Origin: a bacterium | GTDB lineage: Bacteria; Zhuqueibacterota; Zhuqueibacteria; Residuimicrobiales; Oceaniaggregativiventaceae | Reading direction: 5' to 3' | Length of the DNA stretch: 64,000 nt | NCBI GenBank assembly: GCA_029565675.1 | Contig: JAKQNP010000032.1 | Span: 1 to 64,000 of the forward strand | In this document: positions 52,760-64,000 of the stretch, piece after piece | Numbering within the stretch: position 1 is the first letter of the stretch | Layout of the letters: every line of letters starts with the position of its first letter | Made by a program: the position numbers and the translations under genes | The notes under the pieces: model-generated | The model's input: only the letters and a program-made list of their open reading frames with translations | Database searches by the model: none | Told to the model about the DNA's origin: nothing

Positions 52760-53172
52760 TCGCTTATCGATTCATCACTTTGGTGATCTGGTGAAGCACT
52801 CCGCATTCGCTTGGTGCGCTCTTCTTTGGCTTTGCATTTGATGCAAAGACGCGCATGAGGAACAGCCAGCAGTCTCTCAAAGCCGATTTCCTTTTTGCAT
52901 TGAATGCAGATACCATACTCACCCGATTGCAGGCGTTCAAGAGCCATTTCCAGGTGGAACAAAAAGTTGCCTTCCCGAGAAGCAAAAATATATTTTTGCT
53001 CCATCTCCATGGTATCAGAACCCTGATCGGCCATATGAAATGAGTAGTTGGCGTGCTCGCCGCTGCTGGTGCTGGAATTCTGGTTGGTCTTGCGACGGTC
53101 TGCTTCCTGGCGCAGCTGATCGCGCTTTTCGACGATCACTGCTTTAATCTGTTCGAGCTGTTCTTTTGTCAT
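52756..53172 (-). CDS. TraR/DksA-family zinc-finger protein
   Basis: 138 residues from ATG 53172 (a longer frame lacks support). An N-terminal helical coiled coil (KEQLEQIKAVIVEKRDQLR) is followed by the four-cysteine finger CIQC ... CIKC with the DksA-type FERLLAVPHAR between the pairs. Such proteins enter the RNA polymerase secondary channel or are small relatives of unknown role. The ileS-dksA-lspA order is seen in Bacteroidetes and, with ylyA, in Bacillus. Confidence 0.88.
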   Translation of the reverse strand: MTKEQLEQIKAVIVEKRDQLRQEADRRKTNQNSSTSSGEHANYSFHMADQGSDTMEMEQKYIFASREGNFLFHLEMALERLQSGEYGICIQCKKEIGFERLLAVPHARLCIKCKAKEERTKRMRSASPDHQSDESISE

Positions 53173-53321
53173 ACTCTCCTCCGCTGCATGCAGGAGTAAT
53201 GCATCCGATCTGGTGGAGATCGAACACTGATTTTTGTGTGCCGGACTCCACTTGCTGCTTTTTGCAGCTTGCAGGACCGGATTTGCCCGGTGAAACATTT
53301 AACCCAACAAACGAACCGTTC

Positions 53322-56474
<3,153 letters not shown>

Positions 56475-56525
56475 TCTTTTAAGTTTCAATGTCTTCGGTG
56501 TTTGGGGGCCAAACACCCCTGATAA

Positions 56526-57386
56526 TCAGAGATAGTTTTGCAGAATCGGCCTGAGCTTGTCAACGGTTTTTTCAGGCCAAATTTTCTTGTCGGTAACAAT
56601 CGCATTTTGCAGGGCGTGATGGCAAGAGCAGTCACAAGATAAATCGATGTGGGCAACTGCATGTTTGACCAGTGCGCGCGCATTTGCCACGCTTTTATGC
56701 AAATTGTCCAAAATGAGCTCGACGGATACGTTTTGGTCAATCTCTTCATGCCAACAATCGTAATCCGTTACCATCGCGAGAGTGGCATAGCAAATTTCCG
56801 CTTCGCGCGCCAATCGCGCCTCATTCATCTGCGTCATGCCGACCACGCTCATGCCCAGTTGGCGGTGAATCTGCGATTCGGCCAGAGTGGAAAACGCCGG
56901 GCCTTCCATATTCACATAGGTACCGCCGACATGAGCTGTCACCCCCACTGCCCTTGCCGCCTGCTGCAACACGCCGCCCAGTTGTGGACAAACCGGATGG
57001 GCAAAAGAGATATGGGCAACTATGCCGTCGCCAAAAAAGGTGCATCCTCTGGCTTGATTGGTGCGATCATAAAATTGATCGACGATGACAAAATCCATCG
57101 GCCGCAGTTCAGGCTTGAGCGATCCCACCGCTGAAACCGATATTATCCAGTTTACACCCAAAGTCTTGAGTGCATAGATATTGGCCCGCGCATTGACTTC
57201 GGTGGGCAACAACCGATGGCCGCGCCCATGCCGCGCCAGAAATACGACCTCGCGATCGCCCATCCTGCCAACGACCAATTCATCAGACGGAAGACCGAAT
57301 GGCGTATCCATGGAAACCGAGCGTATCAGTTTAACTTCATCCATTGCGTATAGACCGGAACCACCGATTATTCCGATTGCGGCCAT
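56526..57386 (-). CDS. mtnP: S-methyl-5'-thioadenosine phosphorylase-like
   Basis: A 286-residue family 2 nucleoside phosphorylase with IGIIGGSGLYAMD, ARHGRGHRLLPTEVNARANIYALK, SAVGSLKPELRPMDFVIVDQ, NMEGPAFSTLAES and MTQMNEARLAREAE. These are the MTAP group features; MTAP releases adenine from methylthioadenosine made during polyamine synthesis. It directly follows a purine nucleoside phosphorylase gene, one base apart, suggesting a purine salvage pair. Confidence 0.9.
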   Translation of the reverse strand: MAAIGIIGGSGLYAMDEVKLIRSVSMDTPFGLPSDELVVGRMGDREVVFLARHGRGHRLLPTEVNARANIYALKTLGVNWIISVSAVGSLKPELRPMDFVIVDQFYDRTNQARGCTFFGDGIVAHISFAHPVCPQLGGVLQQAARAVGVTAHVGGTYVNMEGPAFSTLAESQIHRQLGMSVVGMTQMNEARLAREAEICYATLAMVTDYDCWHEEIDQNVSVELILDNLHKSVANARALVKHAVAHIDLSCDCSCHHALQNAIVTDKKIWPEKTVDKLRPILQNYL

Positions 57387-57387
57387 C

Positions 57388-58218
57388 TTATTTCTCCCGT
57401 TCTAACTTGGCAAGAAATCCAAGGATCAGTCGGGTAACCTGAGGATTCACCTGCCGCGAAATATCCGACACCATCTGATGAGAAATGGGCTGCATCGCCT
57501 CGGGCAAGGATTGATCGGTAAGAACCGATAGACCAACCACTTGCATGCCCAACTGTCTGGCCACCAGAACTTCGGGCACTGTCGACATGCCTACTGCATC
57601 AGCACCGATCATCTGCAGCATGTGAATCTCAGCGGCAGTCTCGTAACTCGGGCCGCTTACCGCCGCGTAAACCACCCTGGGCAAGTCGATGTTCTCTTCA
57701 CTGGCTGTCAGTCGCAACAATTGGCGCAACGCAACGCTATAAGGTTCGCTCATATCCGGGAATCGTTCACCCAGAAATGGATCATGGGGACCGATCAATG
57801 GGTTGTCACCCATCAAATTGATATGATCTGCAATTTCAGCTATTGTGCCCGGCAGCAAATGCGGACGAATACTGCCTGCAGCATTGGTGATCATAACCTT
57901 GCGGATGCCGAGTTGATGCATCACACGCACCGGCAAGGTAATCTCCTGCATCGAATAACCTTCATAGAAATGGAATCGCCCTTGCATAAGAAAAACAGCT
58001 TGTCCTGCAAGATTTCCCAGGACAAGCTTTCCCGCATGAAAGGCGACGGTTGATTGTGGAAAGTGCGGTATCTCGCTATAGGGAATGATCACCGGCTTAT
58101 CGACTGCTGCCGCAATATCGCCCAAGCCGGTTCCGAGAATGAGACCACAATCCAATGGCCTCGGAAAGCGCGCTGCGACATGGGCAGAGGCCTGCAAAAC
58201 CCTATTCTTTACTGTCAA
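57388..58218 (-). CDS. Purine nucleoside phosphorylase (trimeric, PNP-I type)
   Basis: A 276-residue nucleoside phosphorylase with GLILGTGLGDIA, FHAGKLVLGNLAG, MQGRFHFYEGYSMQEITLPVRVM, TNAAGSIRPHLLPGTI and SGPSYETAAEIHMLQMIGADAVGMSTVPEV. It should cleave inosine and guanosine. The nearby MTAP and the 5'-nucleotidase elsewhere fit purine salvage. It sits after the small lipoprotein gene in the long minus-strand run. Confidence 0.93.
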   Translation of the reverse strand: MTVKNRVLQASAHVAARFPRPLDCGLILGTGLGDIAAAVDKPVIIPYSEIPHFPQSTVAFHAGKLVLGNLAGQAVFLMQGRFHFYEGYSMQEITLPVRVMHQLGIRKVMITNAAGSIRPHLLPGTIAEIADHINLMGDNPLIGPHDPFLGERFPDMSEPYSVALRQLLRLTASEENIDLPRVVYAAVSGPSYETAAEIHMLQMIGADAVGMSTVPEVLVARQLGMQVVGLSVLTDQSLPEAMQPISHQMVSDISRQVNPQVTRLILGFLAKLEREK

Positions 58219-58238
58219 CCCTTAAACCGCTCAAATCG

Positions 58239-58856
58239 TTATTGTATTTGCTTTTTCAATGCTTCAATTTGCTGCTGCAGGGATTCGGTTTTCTCTTTTT
58301 CCAGCAGAATTTCTTCTTTCACTGTATCACGGCGCTGAGCGTTTACGGTTGCAATTGCTGCCTGGCGATCTTTGCGCGCACCGAGGCGGCTAAAAAGAAA
58401 GGCGCCAACAGCGGTTCCCGCTGCAGTTCCACCGATGAGAACCGGGTTTCGGTCATCGCTATCGATCGAGCGGGAGGCCATGCTGGTGATGAAAAAACTT
58501 GTCCCCATGCTGAGCAATGCGCCGCTGATCGTATAGGTCCACATATTCTTGTTGCCTTTTGCTGCTGCAATGTCGCGTTCGCCGATGATAGTGCCCCAAT
58601 CGTCTCGCACCGGTTCGGGGCCGGTTATGGCGGCGATGGATTCTTTGCGAGCCCGCCAGCTGTTGTTGGTCTCATCGACAACGACCAGGACATCGTTTTC
58701 AATCCGTACAACCGTTCCCTCGACCGAGCGGCCATTTGTCATCTGGATACTCACCGTCTGACCCTGGCTCACTTCATCAGGGCGAAACGCCGCTTGATGA
58801 CCACACCCCGCCACTACAACAAGCAACCCGATAATCACAGCCATACACCTGGCCAT
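58239..58856 (-). CDS. Putative lipoprotein with a central hydrophobic hairpin
   Basis: 205 residues from ATG 58856, chosen because GAGGAGG lies six bases upstream. A lipobox (LVVVAGC) gives a lipidated Cys. A small beta domain (GQTVSIQMTNGRSVEGTVVRIENDVLVVVD), SH3- or Sm-like in strand pattern, is followed by two hydrophobic Gly-rich stretches (YTISGALLSMGTSFFITSM and NPVLIGGTAAGTAVGAFLF) and a C-terminal coiled coil (EKEKTESLQQQIEALKKQ). I do not recognise the family. It sits between divIVA and PNP; that position suggests an envelope role, nothing firmer. Confidence 0.7.
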   Translation of the reverse strand: MARCMAVIIGLLVVVAGCGHQAAFRPDEVSQGQTVSIQMTNGRSVEGTVVRIENDVLVVVDETNNSWRARKESIAAITGPEPVRDDWGTIIGERDIAAAKGNKNMWTYTISGALLSMGTSFFITSMASRSIDSDDRNPVLIGGTAAGTAVGAFLFSRLGARKDRQAAIATVNAQRRDTVKEEILLEKEKTESLQQQIEALKKQIQ

Positions 58857-58927
58857 ACGACCTCCTCGCATCCCCTGATTGACCCTCATAGATTTGCGGC
58901 GATTTTCGCGATGACAATTCTGCACAA

Positions 58928-59659
58928 CTAAATGATCACCTGATCGGACAGAGTTTGATTATCATCTTCACGGCGCGAGATGATGTCTTCTTCGCTGTCT
59001 GCATCCGGAACATGGCGCGTCAAGGTCTCATCGCGTATGATGCGGGGTTCAGCTCGCTCGCCCCTGAAGGATTCTTCGTCAAAGAGGTCCGAAGCGGGTT
59101 TGGGCTGCGGTCGGTTAATCGGCATGCGTTCGGCAGCAGCAGGGGTTCGGTTGCTCGGCTCAGATGGCGGCGGCTCTTCCAGGTCCTTTTCCAGATCCTC
59201 GAATCCGACATCATCCATGTTCATCACTTTGAGCAACTCGATCTGCGACTCGAGCAAATGATGCAGCCGCTTCGCAAAGGATTCTTTCTGCAGACGCAAC
59301 ATGTGCAAGTCGTTTCGCATCTCCACAAGCGATTCTTTGGCTTCTTTGATGATGTGCTCACCCTGCAATTCTGCCTCGTGGATGATGATTTCAGCTTCGC
59401 GACGGGAGTTTGTCCGCGATTCTTCGACTGTGTTTTGCGCTTTGACCAGAGTGTCGCGCAAAGTGCTCTCGACCTGTTGATAGTCCTGGAGCTGCGTGCG
59501 CAATTTGATCAGTTCATCGTTCAGCTGATTCTTTTCCCGAATCAGCATCTCGAATTCATCCGCCATCATGCCCAAAAAGGCTTCCACTTCATCAGGGTCC
59601 AGTCCGCGAAGAACCCTTTTGAATTCCTGTTTGCGGATATCCAGAGGCGTCAGCTTCAC
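58928..59659 (-). CDS. divIVA: DivIVA-domain protein
   Basis: A 243-residue protein with the DivIVA N-terminal signature LTPLDIRKQEFKRVLRGLDPDEVEAFL, a coiled coil to about residue 150 (EKNQLNDELIKLRTQLQDYQ ... EAKESLVEMRNDL) and a Pro- and acid-rich C-terminal tail that is likely disordered. DivIVA proteins bind curved membranes at poles and septa in Gram-positives; relatives in diderms are less studied. It follows yggT in an order shared with Bacillus (ylmG, divIVA, ileS). Confidence 0.9.
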   Translation of the reverse strand: MKLTPLDIRKQEFKRVLRGLDPDEVEAFLGMMADEFEMLIREKNQLNDELIKLRTQLQDYQQVESTLRDTLVKAQNTVEESRTNSRREAEIIIHEAELQGEHIIKEAKESLVEMRNDLHMLRLQKESFAKRLHHLLESQIELLKVMNMDDVGFEDLEKDLEEPPPSEPSNRTPAAAERMPINRPQPKPASDLFDEESFRGERAEPRIIRDETLTRHVPDADSEEDIISRREDDNQTLSDQVII

Positions 59660-59689
59660 GACAAATCTCCGACTTTATTGACTGATGAA

Positions 59690-59971
59690 TTACGTCAACG
59701 CCAACTGGCGCAGCGTTCCAACCAAAAAGCGATCCAAAAAATGAATCAGCAAAATCACTGCGGCTGGCGACAGGTCCAACCCTGCGACAGGTGGGATCAG
59801 CTTCCGAATCGGCGCCAGCACCGGCTCGGTGATTTTATACAAATAGGCGACAAGTGATGAGTCGTGTCGCACCGACAACCAGGACACCAACACGCGGGCA
59901 ATAACCGCATAGGTAAAAAGGGTGAACAACAAATGCAAAAGATCTGCCAGAGCAATAAAGAGTGAACCCAT
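59690..59971 (-). CDS. YggT-family membrane protein
   Basis: 93 residues with two hydrophobic segments (LADLLHLLFTLFTYAVIARVLVSW; LDLSPAAVILLIHFLDRFL) on either side of the conserved loop YLYKITEPVLAPIRKLIPP, the YggT/YlmG hallmark. Bacterial relatives sit near division genes and yggS; chloroplast YlmG affects nucleoid distribution. It is 21 bases downstream of yggS. Confidence 0.9.
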   Translation of the reverse strand: MGSLFIALADLLHLLFTLFTYAVIARVLVSWLSVRHDSSLVAYLYKITEPVLAPIRKLIPPVAGLDLSPAAVILLIHFLDRFLVGTLRQLALT

Positions 59972-59992
59972 CAGTTTCGATCCTTTAGTCGG

Positions 59993-60676
59993 TTATCTTT
60001 CGCCAAAGATGGCACGGCCGATGCGCACATGGGTGGCCCCCTCTTCAACCGCGACCGTATAGTCGTTGGTCATTCCCATTGACAAAAACGGAATCTGCGA
60101 TTTGTTGCCGCGTTGGGAATTGATCGAGTCGCGCAATTTGCGCAAAAGTTGAAAAGACGGCCTTGCTTTTTCTGCATCGCCGACCAACTGAGCGATCGTC
60201 ATGAGTCCAATCACCCGCACACGATCAAAGGCCGTCAGTCGACCGATAAACTCGCCAACCTGGTCAGGCGCAAGCCCAAATTTTGTCTCTTCGCCTGACG
60301 TGTTGACCTGGACAAACACATCGATCGTTCGATCGAGCAGTTCGGCTTGTTGCTGAATAGCTGCCGCCAAACGCAATGAGTCCAGGGTTTCGATAACTGC
60401 GGCAAACTCAAGAGCTCGTCTGACCTTGTTGGTCTGCAGGTGCCCGATCAAGTGCCAGCTGACCGGTTCGTGGATGGATCGGGATTTTTCAACCGCCTCC
60501 TGGACGCGATTCTCACCGATTATCGTCACTCCGGCTGCAATCGCCTCGATGATTTTCGGAACGGCAACCGTTTTGCTGACCGCCACCACCTGAACGTCTG
60601 CCGACTTGCGGTTCGATCGCTCACAAGCTGCTGCGATCTCCAGTCGAACTCTTTCTATATTTTTCGCAATGGTCAT
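59993..60676 (-). CDS. YggS/YlmE-family PLP homeostasis protein
   Basis: 227 residues from ATG 60676; the open frame extends further but those residues do not match the family. Visible are the PLP Lys in VVAVSKTV, IGENRVQEAVEK, WHLIGHLQTNK, and the phosphate-binding SMGMTNDYTVAVEEGATHVRIGRAIFG. The protein controls free pyridoxal phosphate and amino-acid pools. It is the first gene of the minus-strand ten-gene run and has a good promoter at 60737-60765. Confidence 0.93.
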   Translation of the reverse strand: MTIAKNIERVRLEIAAACERSNRKSADVQVVAVSKTVAVPKIIEAIAAGVTIIGENRVQEAVEKSRSIHEPVSWHLIGHLQTNKVRRALEFAAVIETLDSLRLAAAIQQQAELLDRTIDVFVQVNTSGEETKFGLAPDQVGEFIGRLTAFDRVRVIGLMTIAQLVGDAEKARPSFQLLRKLRDSINSQRGNKSQIPFLSMGMTNDYTVAVEEGATHVRIGRAIFGER

Positions 60677-60736
60677 ATCAAGCTGTTTTGCATTGTCGGC
60701 AAACCGGAACGGATTACCCGATGTTAATGAATGTAA

Positions 60737-60765
60737 AATATAGCCTTTCCCATGATAAAATGCAA
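60737..60765 (-). promoter_or_regulatory. Putative promoter of the yggS-divIVA-ileS-lspA run
   Basis: Minus strand: -35 TTGCAT (60765-60760), 17-nt spacer, -10 TATATT (60742-60737), about 60 bases before the yggS ATG. This supports the shorter yggS start at 60676. Confidence 0.55.
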
Positions 60766-60891
60766 TTAAAATCTCCAATGTTCAGCGAGCACCCTTGATG
60801 TCTTGCCGGCCCAAAAGGGCTGCCAAAGCCAACCGTTTTCATTCCCGGCTGCAAATTTTATAACGCCTTTGCGCCCTCATGTGGTTTACCC

Positions 60892-60920
60892 TTGATTAAA
60901 CTGATCAAAATGCTTATGTT
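60892..60920 (+). promoter_or_regulatory. Putative promoter of the OPT transporter gene
   Basis: -35 TTGATT (60892-60897), 17-nt spacer, -10 TATGTT (60915-60920), 190 bases before the ATG. The hexamers equal those of the SDR promoter. Confidence 0.45.
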
Positions 60921-61109
60921 ATTGAACGAACATTCGCTTGTACAGTTTCTCGTTCACTAAACCACAGCAGAGCAGCCATCGCAATCGATCCGGCGGAAAT
61001 CGCGCTGTGGATCAGGTTTGGTCAACTCTGTAAAAATCGATACCCTTGACGATCCGGTGCACAACAGCAAAAGACGATTTGGCCACCAACGCTTAAGAAA
61101 GGTTCATCT

Positions 61110-63023
61110 ATGTCAGAGCACAAACCCTATATTGCACCGGAGGTGCACCTCAGGGATTTTACCTTTAGAGCAGTTATTGCCGGCATTCTTTTCGGCATTA
61201 TCTTTGGTTCTGCCAACGCCTATCTGGGTTTGCGGGTTGGTTTGACCATCAGCACCGCCATCCCGCTGGCAATCGTGGCAGTAGCTGCTTTTCGCCTGCT
61301 CAAGCCGCTCTTTGGCGAAGCCAACATTCTCGAACAGAACATCACCCAGACCACCGGTTCAGCCAGTTCATCGCTCGCTTCGGGCATCATCTTTACGATT
61401 CCGGCACTGTTTTTATGGGGTTTTGACCCATCGCTGCTGCAGATCGGCGTGTTGGCGGTTCTTGGCGGCGTCCTGGGTGTGATGTTCATGATTCCGCTGC
61501 GCCGATTTCTTATTGTTAAAGAACATGGGACTTTGCCATATCCCGAAGGCACTGCCGCGGCGCAAGTGCTGATGGCCGCCGACGAAGGCGGTGCCCGGGC
61601 GCAGAATGTTTTTCTGGGATTGGGAGTCGGAGCGGTATACAAATTATTTACCGGATTTCTCCACCTCTGGCCAGAAACGCTGAGTCTTAAATTGCCCGTG
61701 CCGCGCAAGGCGGAAATCGGCCTCGAGGCGGGGCCGGCGCTGCTGGGCGTCGGCTATATTCTCGGCTATCGCATCGCCGCTATCATGGTGGCCGGTGGTT
61801 TGCTCTCCTGGATCGGCATCATCCCGCTGATCGAGCTGTTCGGCCACGGGCTGGAGCAACCGCTGTTTCCAGAAAGCGAGATGTTGATACGCGACATGTC
61901 GGCGCAGCAGATTTGGACCCGCTATATCCGCTACATCGGAGCGGGGGCGGTGGCGTTTGCCGGCATCATAACCGTAATCAAAGCGCTGCCGACGATGTTC
62001 GACTCTCTCCGCATCGGTCTGGGTGAATTGCGTCGCAAGAATGGTGCAACTGCGACCGCAGTGCTCCGCACCGATCGCGATCTGCCCATGGTTGTCGTGG
62101 CTATCGGCGCCTTGGCGGTGGTATTGGCGATCGTCTTTACCCCGCATGTTCTTGGAATCGGTTCCCATATCCTGGTCAGAATAATCGGCGCTCTGTGTAT
62201 CGCTGTCTTTTCGTTCATGTTCGTCACCGTGTCCTCGCGCATCGTTGGTCTGGTCGGTGTTTCCTCGAATCCGACTTCAGGAATGACGATCGTGACTTTG
62301 TTGGGAACCAGCCTCATTTTTTACGCTTTGGGCTGGACCGATGACTTCGGCAAAGCCGCCGCCCTCACAGTCGGGACGGTGGTCTGTGTTGCCTCATCCA
62401 TCGCTGGTGACATCTCACAGGACCTCAAATGCGGCTACATCATCGGCGCCACACCGCGCAAGCAGCAGCTGGCCGAAATCATCGGTGCCACCACTTCAGC
62501 TTTTTTTATCGCCGCCGCAGTGTGGCTGTTGGGCCGGGCATTTTCTTTTGGTTCACAAGAACTGCCGGCGCCGCAGGCAACCCTGATGAAGACCGTGATC
62601 GAAGGGGTATTGCAAGCCGACCTGCCGTGGGGCCTGGTGCTCACCGGTGCGGCACTGGCAGGCACATCGGAGTTGCTCGGCATACCGTCTTTGCCATTCG
62701 CCGTCGGCATTTATCTGCCCCTGTCGACCATGACCCCGGTTTTTATCGGCGGCACGATTCGCTATTTCATCGAAAAAAAGGCTCGCCCGGATGAGGAAAT
62801 GGTGCGAAAACGCAACGAGCAGGGTATCCTCCTCGGATCCGGATTGATCGCCGGCGAGGGCATCATCGGCGTGCTGATCGCTGCCTATGCCTTTTTTGCC
62901 GGCCTGCCAAAAGGCATCGGACTGCACTGGGGCGAGGTCAGCGGTCAGCTCGTTTCCCTGGCGGTTTTTGCCCTGCTGGCGCTCTTTTTGGTGCGAAAGA
63001 CCAGATTAAAGGGGGGTGTATAA
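61110..63023 (+). CDS. OPT-family oligopeptide/metal-chelate transporter
   Basis: A 637-residue polytopic membrane protein with about 14-16 helices. Visible are a first helix ending IIFGSANAYLGLRVGLTIS, the conserved NITQTTGSASSSLASGI, PYPEGTAAAQVL and SSNPTSGMTIVTLLGTS. OPT proteins import oligopeptides or metal-siderophore complexes with protons. The prokaryotic 'OPT superfamily' branch matches in length. The stop is only two bases before the next ATG, so both are co-transcribed. Confidence 0.93.
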   Translation: MSEHKPYIAPEVHLRDFTFRAVIAGILFGIIFGSANAYLGLRVGLTISTAIPLAIVAVAAFRLLKPLFGEANILEQNITQTTGSASSSLASGIIFTIPALFLWGFDPSLLQIGVLAVLGGVLGVMFMIPLRRFLIVKEHGTLPYPEGTAAAQVLMAADEGGARAQNVFLGLGVGAVYKLFTGFLHLWPETLSLKLPVPRKAEIGLEAGPALLGVGYILGYRIAAIMVAGGLLSWIGIIPLIELFGHGLEQPLFPESEMLIRDMSAQQIWTRYIRYIGAGAVAFAGIITVIKALPTMFDSLRIGLGELRRKNGATATAVLRTDRDLPMVVVAIGALAVVLAIVFTPHVLGIGSHILVRIIGALCIAVFSFMFVTVSSRIVGLVGVSSNPTSGMTIVTLLGTSLIFYALGWTDDFGKAAALTVGTVVCVASSIAGDISQDLKCGYIIGATPRKQQLAEIIGATTSAFFIAAAVWLLGRAFSFGSQELPAPQATLMKTVIEGVLQADLPWGLVLTGAALAGTSELLGIPSLPFAVGIYLPLSTMTPVFIGGTIRYFIEKKARPDEEMVRKRNEQGILLGSGLIAGEGIIGVLIAAYAFFAGLPKGIGLHWGEVSGQLVSLAVFALLALFLVRKTRLKGGV

Positions 63024-63025
63024 CC

Positions 63026-64000
63026 ATGAATGCAAAACCTTTTGTGCTGCTGATATTGGTCGCACTTTGCCTGCCCTTGGCCGGCATCAGTCAAACAACG
63101 CCGTGGAAACAACAGAACATTTTAATCGGCGGCGTCGGCATTGGCAATGTCAACAATGCGGAATTCTACCTGCAAATCGATCGTGCGGACATCGACTTTG
63201 TGATCAACTTCGACCGCGGCAGCCGCTATGAGGCAAGCCGAATGCGCCAGATGCTCGACAGTCTGCGCGCTGCCAGGCAAATCAATCTGCAGGCCATCCT
63301 GCATTATGAGGGTTGGCCAACCCCGGCCAACGACCGCACATTTAAAAATCTGGCGGCCAAGAATCAACAGCATGCGATTATCCGCACACTGCGAGAAATG
63401 GAGCAACCAGAGATCATCGGCTACTTTGTCTGGGATGAACCGTGCAGCGATGACGAGTTTGCCAATATCAAAGAGATGAGCAAGATGATCCGCACGCAAT
63501 TCCCGGACAAATTGGCCTATGTCAATCTTTTTCCCCTCTATGCCGCAGACGACAGTCCATGCTTTATAGAAAAGTATGGCAGTGACGAGCAATCTTACGA
63601 ACGCTATCTCGATCGCTATCTATCGATGGTCGACGATCAGGTGCTCAGCGTCGATTTTTATCCGTTCATTCACCGCGGCGTGCGCAACAATTTCTATCAC
63701 AACCTGCAGATGCTCAAAAACAAGATCGACCAATACAGCACCCCGCAACACCGCATTCCATTCTGGCTGATCGTTCAAATGTCCGAATCACGGAGTTTTA
63801 AAATAAAAAAACCGACCATGCCGGAAATCAGCTGGCAGGTCTATTCGGCAATTGCTTACGGCGCCAAAGGCATTGTCTATTACACCCTGGTGGAAACCCC
63901 AGCCCTGGAGTGCCAGGAGGGAATTCTCAATGCTGCCGCCCAACCAACATCGATCTTTACCAAAGTTCGCTCCCTCAATCTGACGCTGCATCGTCTGGGA
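63026..64000 (+). CDS. Secreted TIM-barrel glycoside-hydrolase-like protein (3' end outside window)
   Basis: The frame starts at ATG 63026, behind a run of G at 63011-63016, and stays open for 325 codons to the window edge. Signal peptide (NAKPFVLLILVALCLPLAG), then a TIM-barrel pattern with IGGVGIGNVNNAEFY, INLQAILHYEGWP, the GYFVWDEP strand end with an acidic pair, LSVDFYPF and AYGAKGIVYYTL. GYFVWDEP-like motifs mark putative beta-glycosidase-type proteins of FCB bacteria. Substrate unknown; co-transcription with an OPT transporter suggests outward scavenging. A T9SS tail, if present, would lie beyond the window. Confidence 0.75.
   Translation, partial: MNAKPFVLLILVALCLPLAGISQTTPWKQQNILIGGVGIGNVNNAEFYLQIDRADIDFVINFDRGSRYEASRMRQMLDSLRAARQINLQAILHYEGWPTPANDRTFKNLAAKNQQHAIIRTLREMEQPEIIGYFVWDEPCSDDEFANIKEMSKMIRTQFPDKLAYVNLFPLYAADDSPCFIEKYGSDEQSYERYLDRYLSMVDDQVLSVDFYPFIHRGVRNNFYHNLQMLKNKIDQYSTPQHRIPFWLIVQMSESRSFKIKKPTMPEISWQVYSAIAYGAKGIVYYTLVETPALECQEGILNAAAQPTSIFTKVRSLNLTLHRLG

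Larger units (their letters stand above)
60677..61109. other. Divergent intergenic region between yggS and the OPT transporter, 433 bp
   Basis: Contains one proposed promoter per direction (60737-60765 minus, 60892-60920 plus). The plus-strand leader would be about 180 nt; no riboswitch-like structure is evident to me. No gene is supported. Confidence 0.45.

Noticed and set aside
60677-60778. 34-residue N-terminal extension of the YggS-family protein
   Set aside because: The extra residues do not resemble the family, and a good promoter (60737-60765) falls inside them.

Overview
The window looks like chromosomal DNA of a diderm bacterium of the FCB superphylum outside the classical Bacteroidetes; candidate phylum KSB1, Calditrichota or Ignavibacteria-like lineages are my best guess (inference, not tested). 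The evidence is a PorU-like C25 peptidase next to a secreted protein with a YPNPFN-type type IX secretion (T9SS) tail, a serine palmitoyltransferase-like gene opposite an epimerase-type SDR (bacterial ceramide pathway), Lol and TonB/ExbBD systems, the large 'type 2' isoleucyl-tRNA synthetase, and a DivIVA-domain protein. Coding density is high. I saw no tRNA, rRNA, CRISPR array, phage or insertion sequence.

Layout. 1-1459 (+): end of a glutamate synthase small-subunit-like gene and a HAD phosphatase. 1450-5871 (-): operon MBL hydrolase, TonB-like, ExbB, ExbD, NifA-like sigma-54 activator. 6183-7154 (+): membrane-anchored protein with a BlaI-like winged-helix region. 7149-9657: SDR and serine palmitoyltransferase-like gene, divergent. 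9689-11866 (-): mannose-1-phosphate guanylyltransferase, unknown protein, PTS EIIA, zinc-ribbon protein. 11960-15305 (-): thioredoxin, a six-copy 71-bp tandem repeat, DUF456 protein, Fe-alcohol dehydrogenase, outer-membrane barrel. 15746-21395 (+): cytochrome c maturation operon (ccmF, two unknown membrane proteins, ccmA, B, C, D). 21540-28533 (+): prfB (with programmed frameshift), alr, lysS, two LolC/E permeases, LolD. 29209-31707 (+): clpC, closed by a strong terminator facing an M48 peptidase/5'-nucleotidase pair (-). 35160-36996: Nudix hydrolase and a nucleotidyltransferase, convergent. 37194-37542: remnant of an EVE-domain gene. 37587-41801 (+): two deacetylase-like proteins and penicillin-binding protein 1C. 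42095-49610 (+): RseC-like protein, PorU-like protease, glycosyl-hydrolase-like T9SS cargo. 49792-60676 (-): ten-gene run yggS, yggT, divIVA, lipoprotein, PNP, MTAP, ileS, dksA-like, lspA, hybrid histidine kinase. 61110-64000 (+): OPT transporter and the start of a secreted TIM-barrel protein.

The gene set is mostly housekeeping and envelope biogenesis: lipoprotein maturation and sorting (lspA, LolCDE), T9SS, peptidoglycan synthesis, sphingolipid synthesis and c-type cytochrome assembly. No complete unknown system is evident. The least-explained pieces are the BlaI-like membrane protein, the unknown proteins in the ccm operon, the hairpin-bearing 71-bp repeat, and a leader motif shared by the sphingolipid gene and clpC. 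Nine putative promoters share a TTG-type -35 box, a spacer of exactly 17 nt and a TA-rich -10 box.
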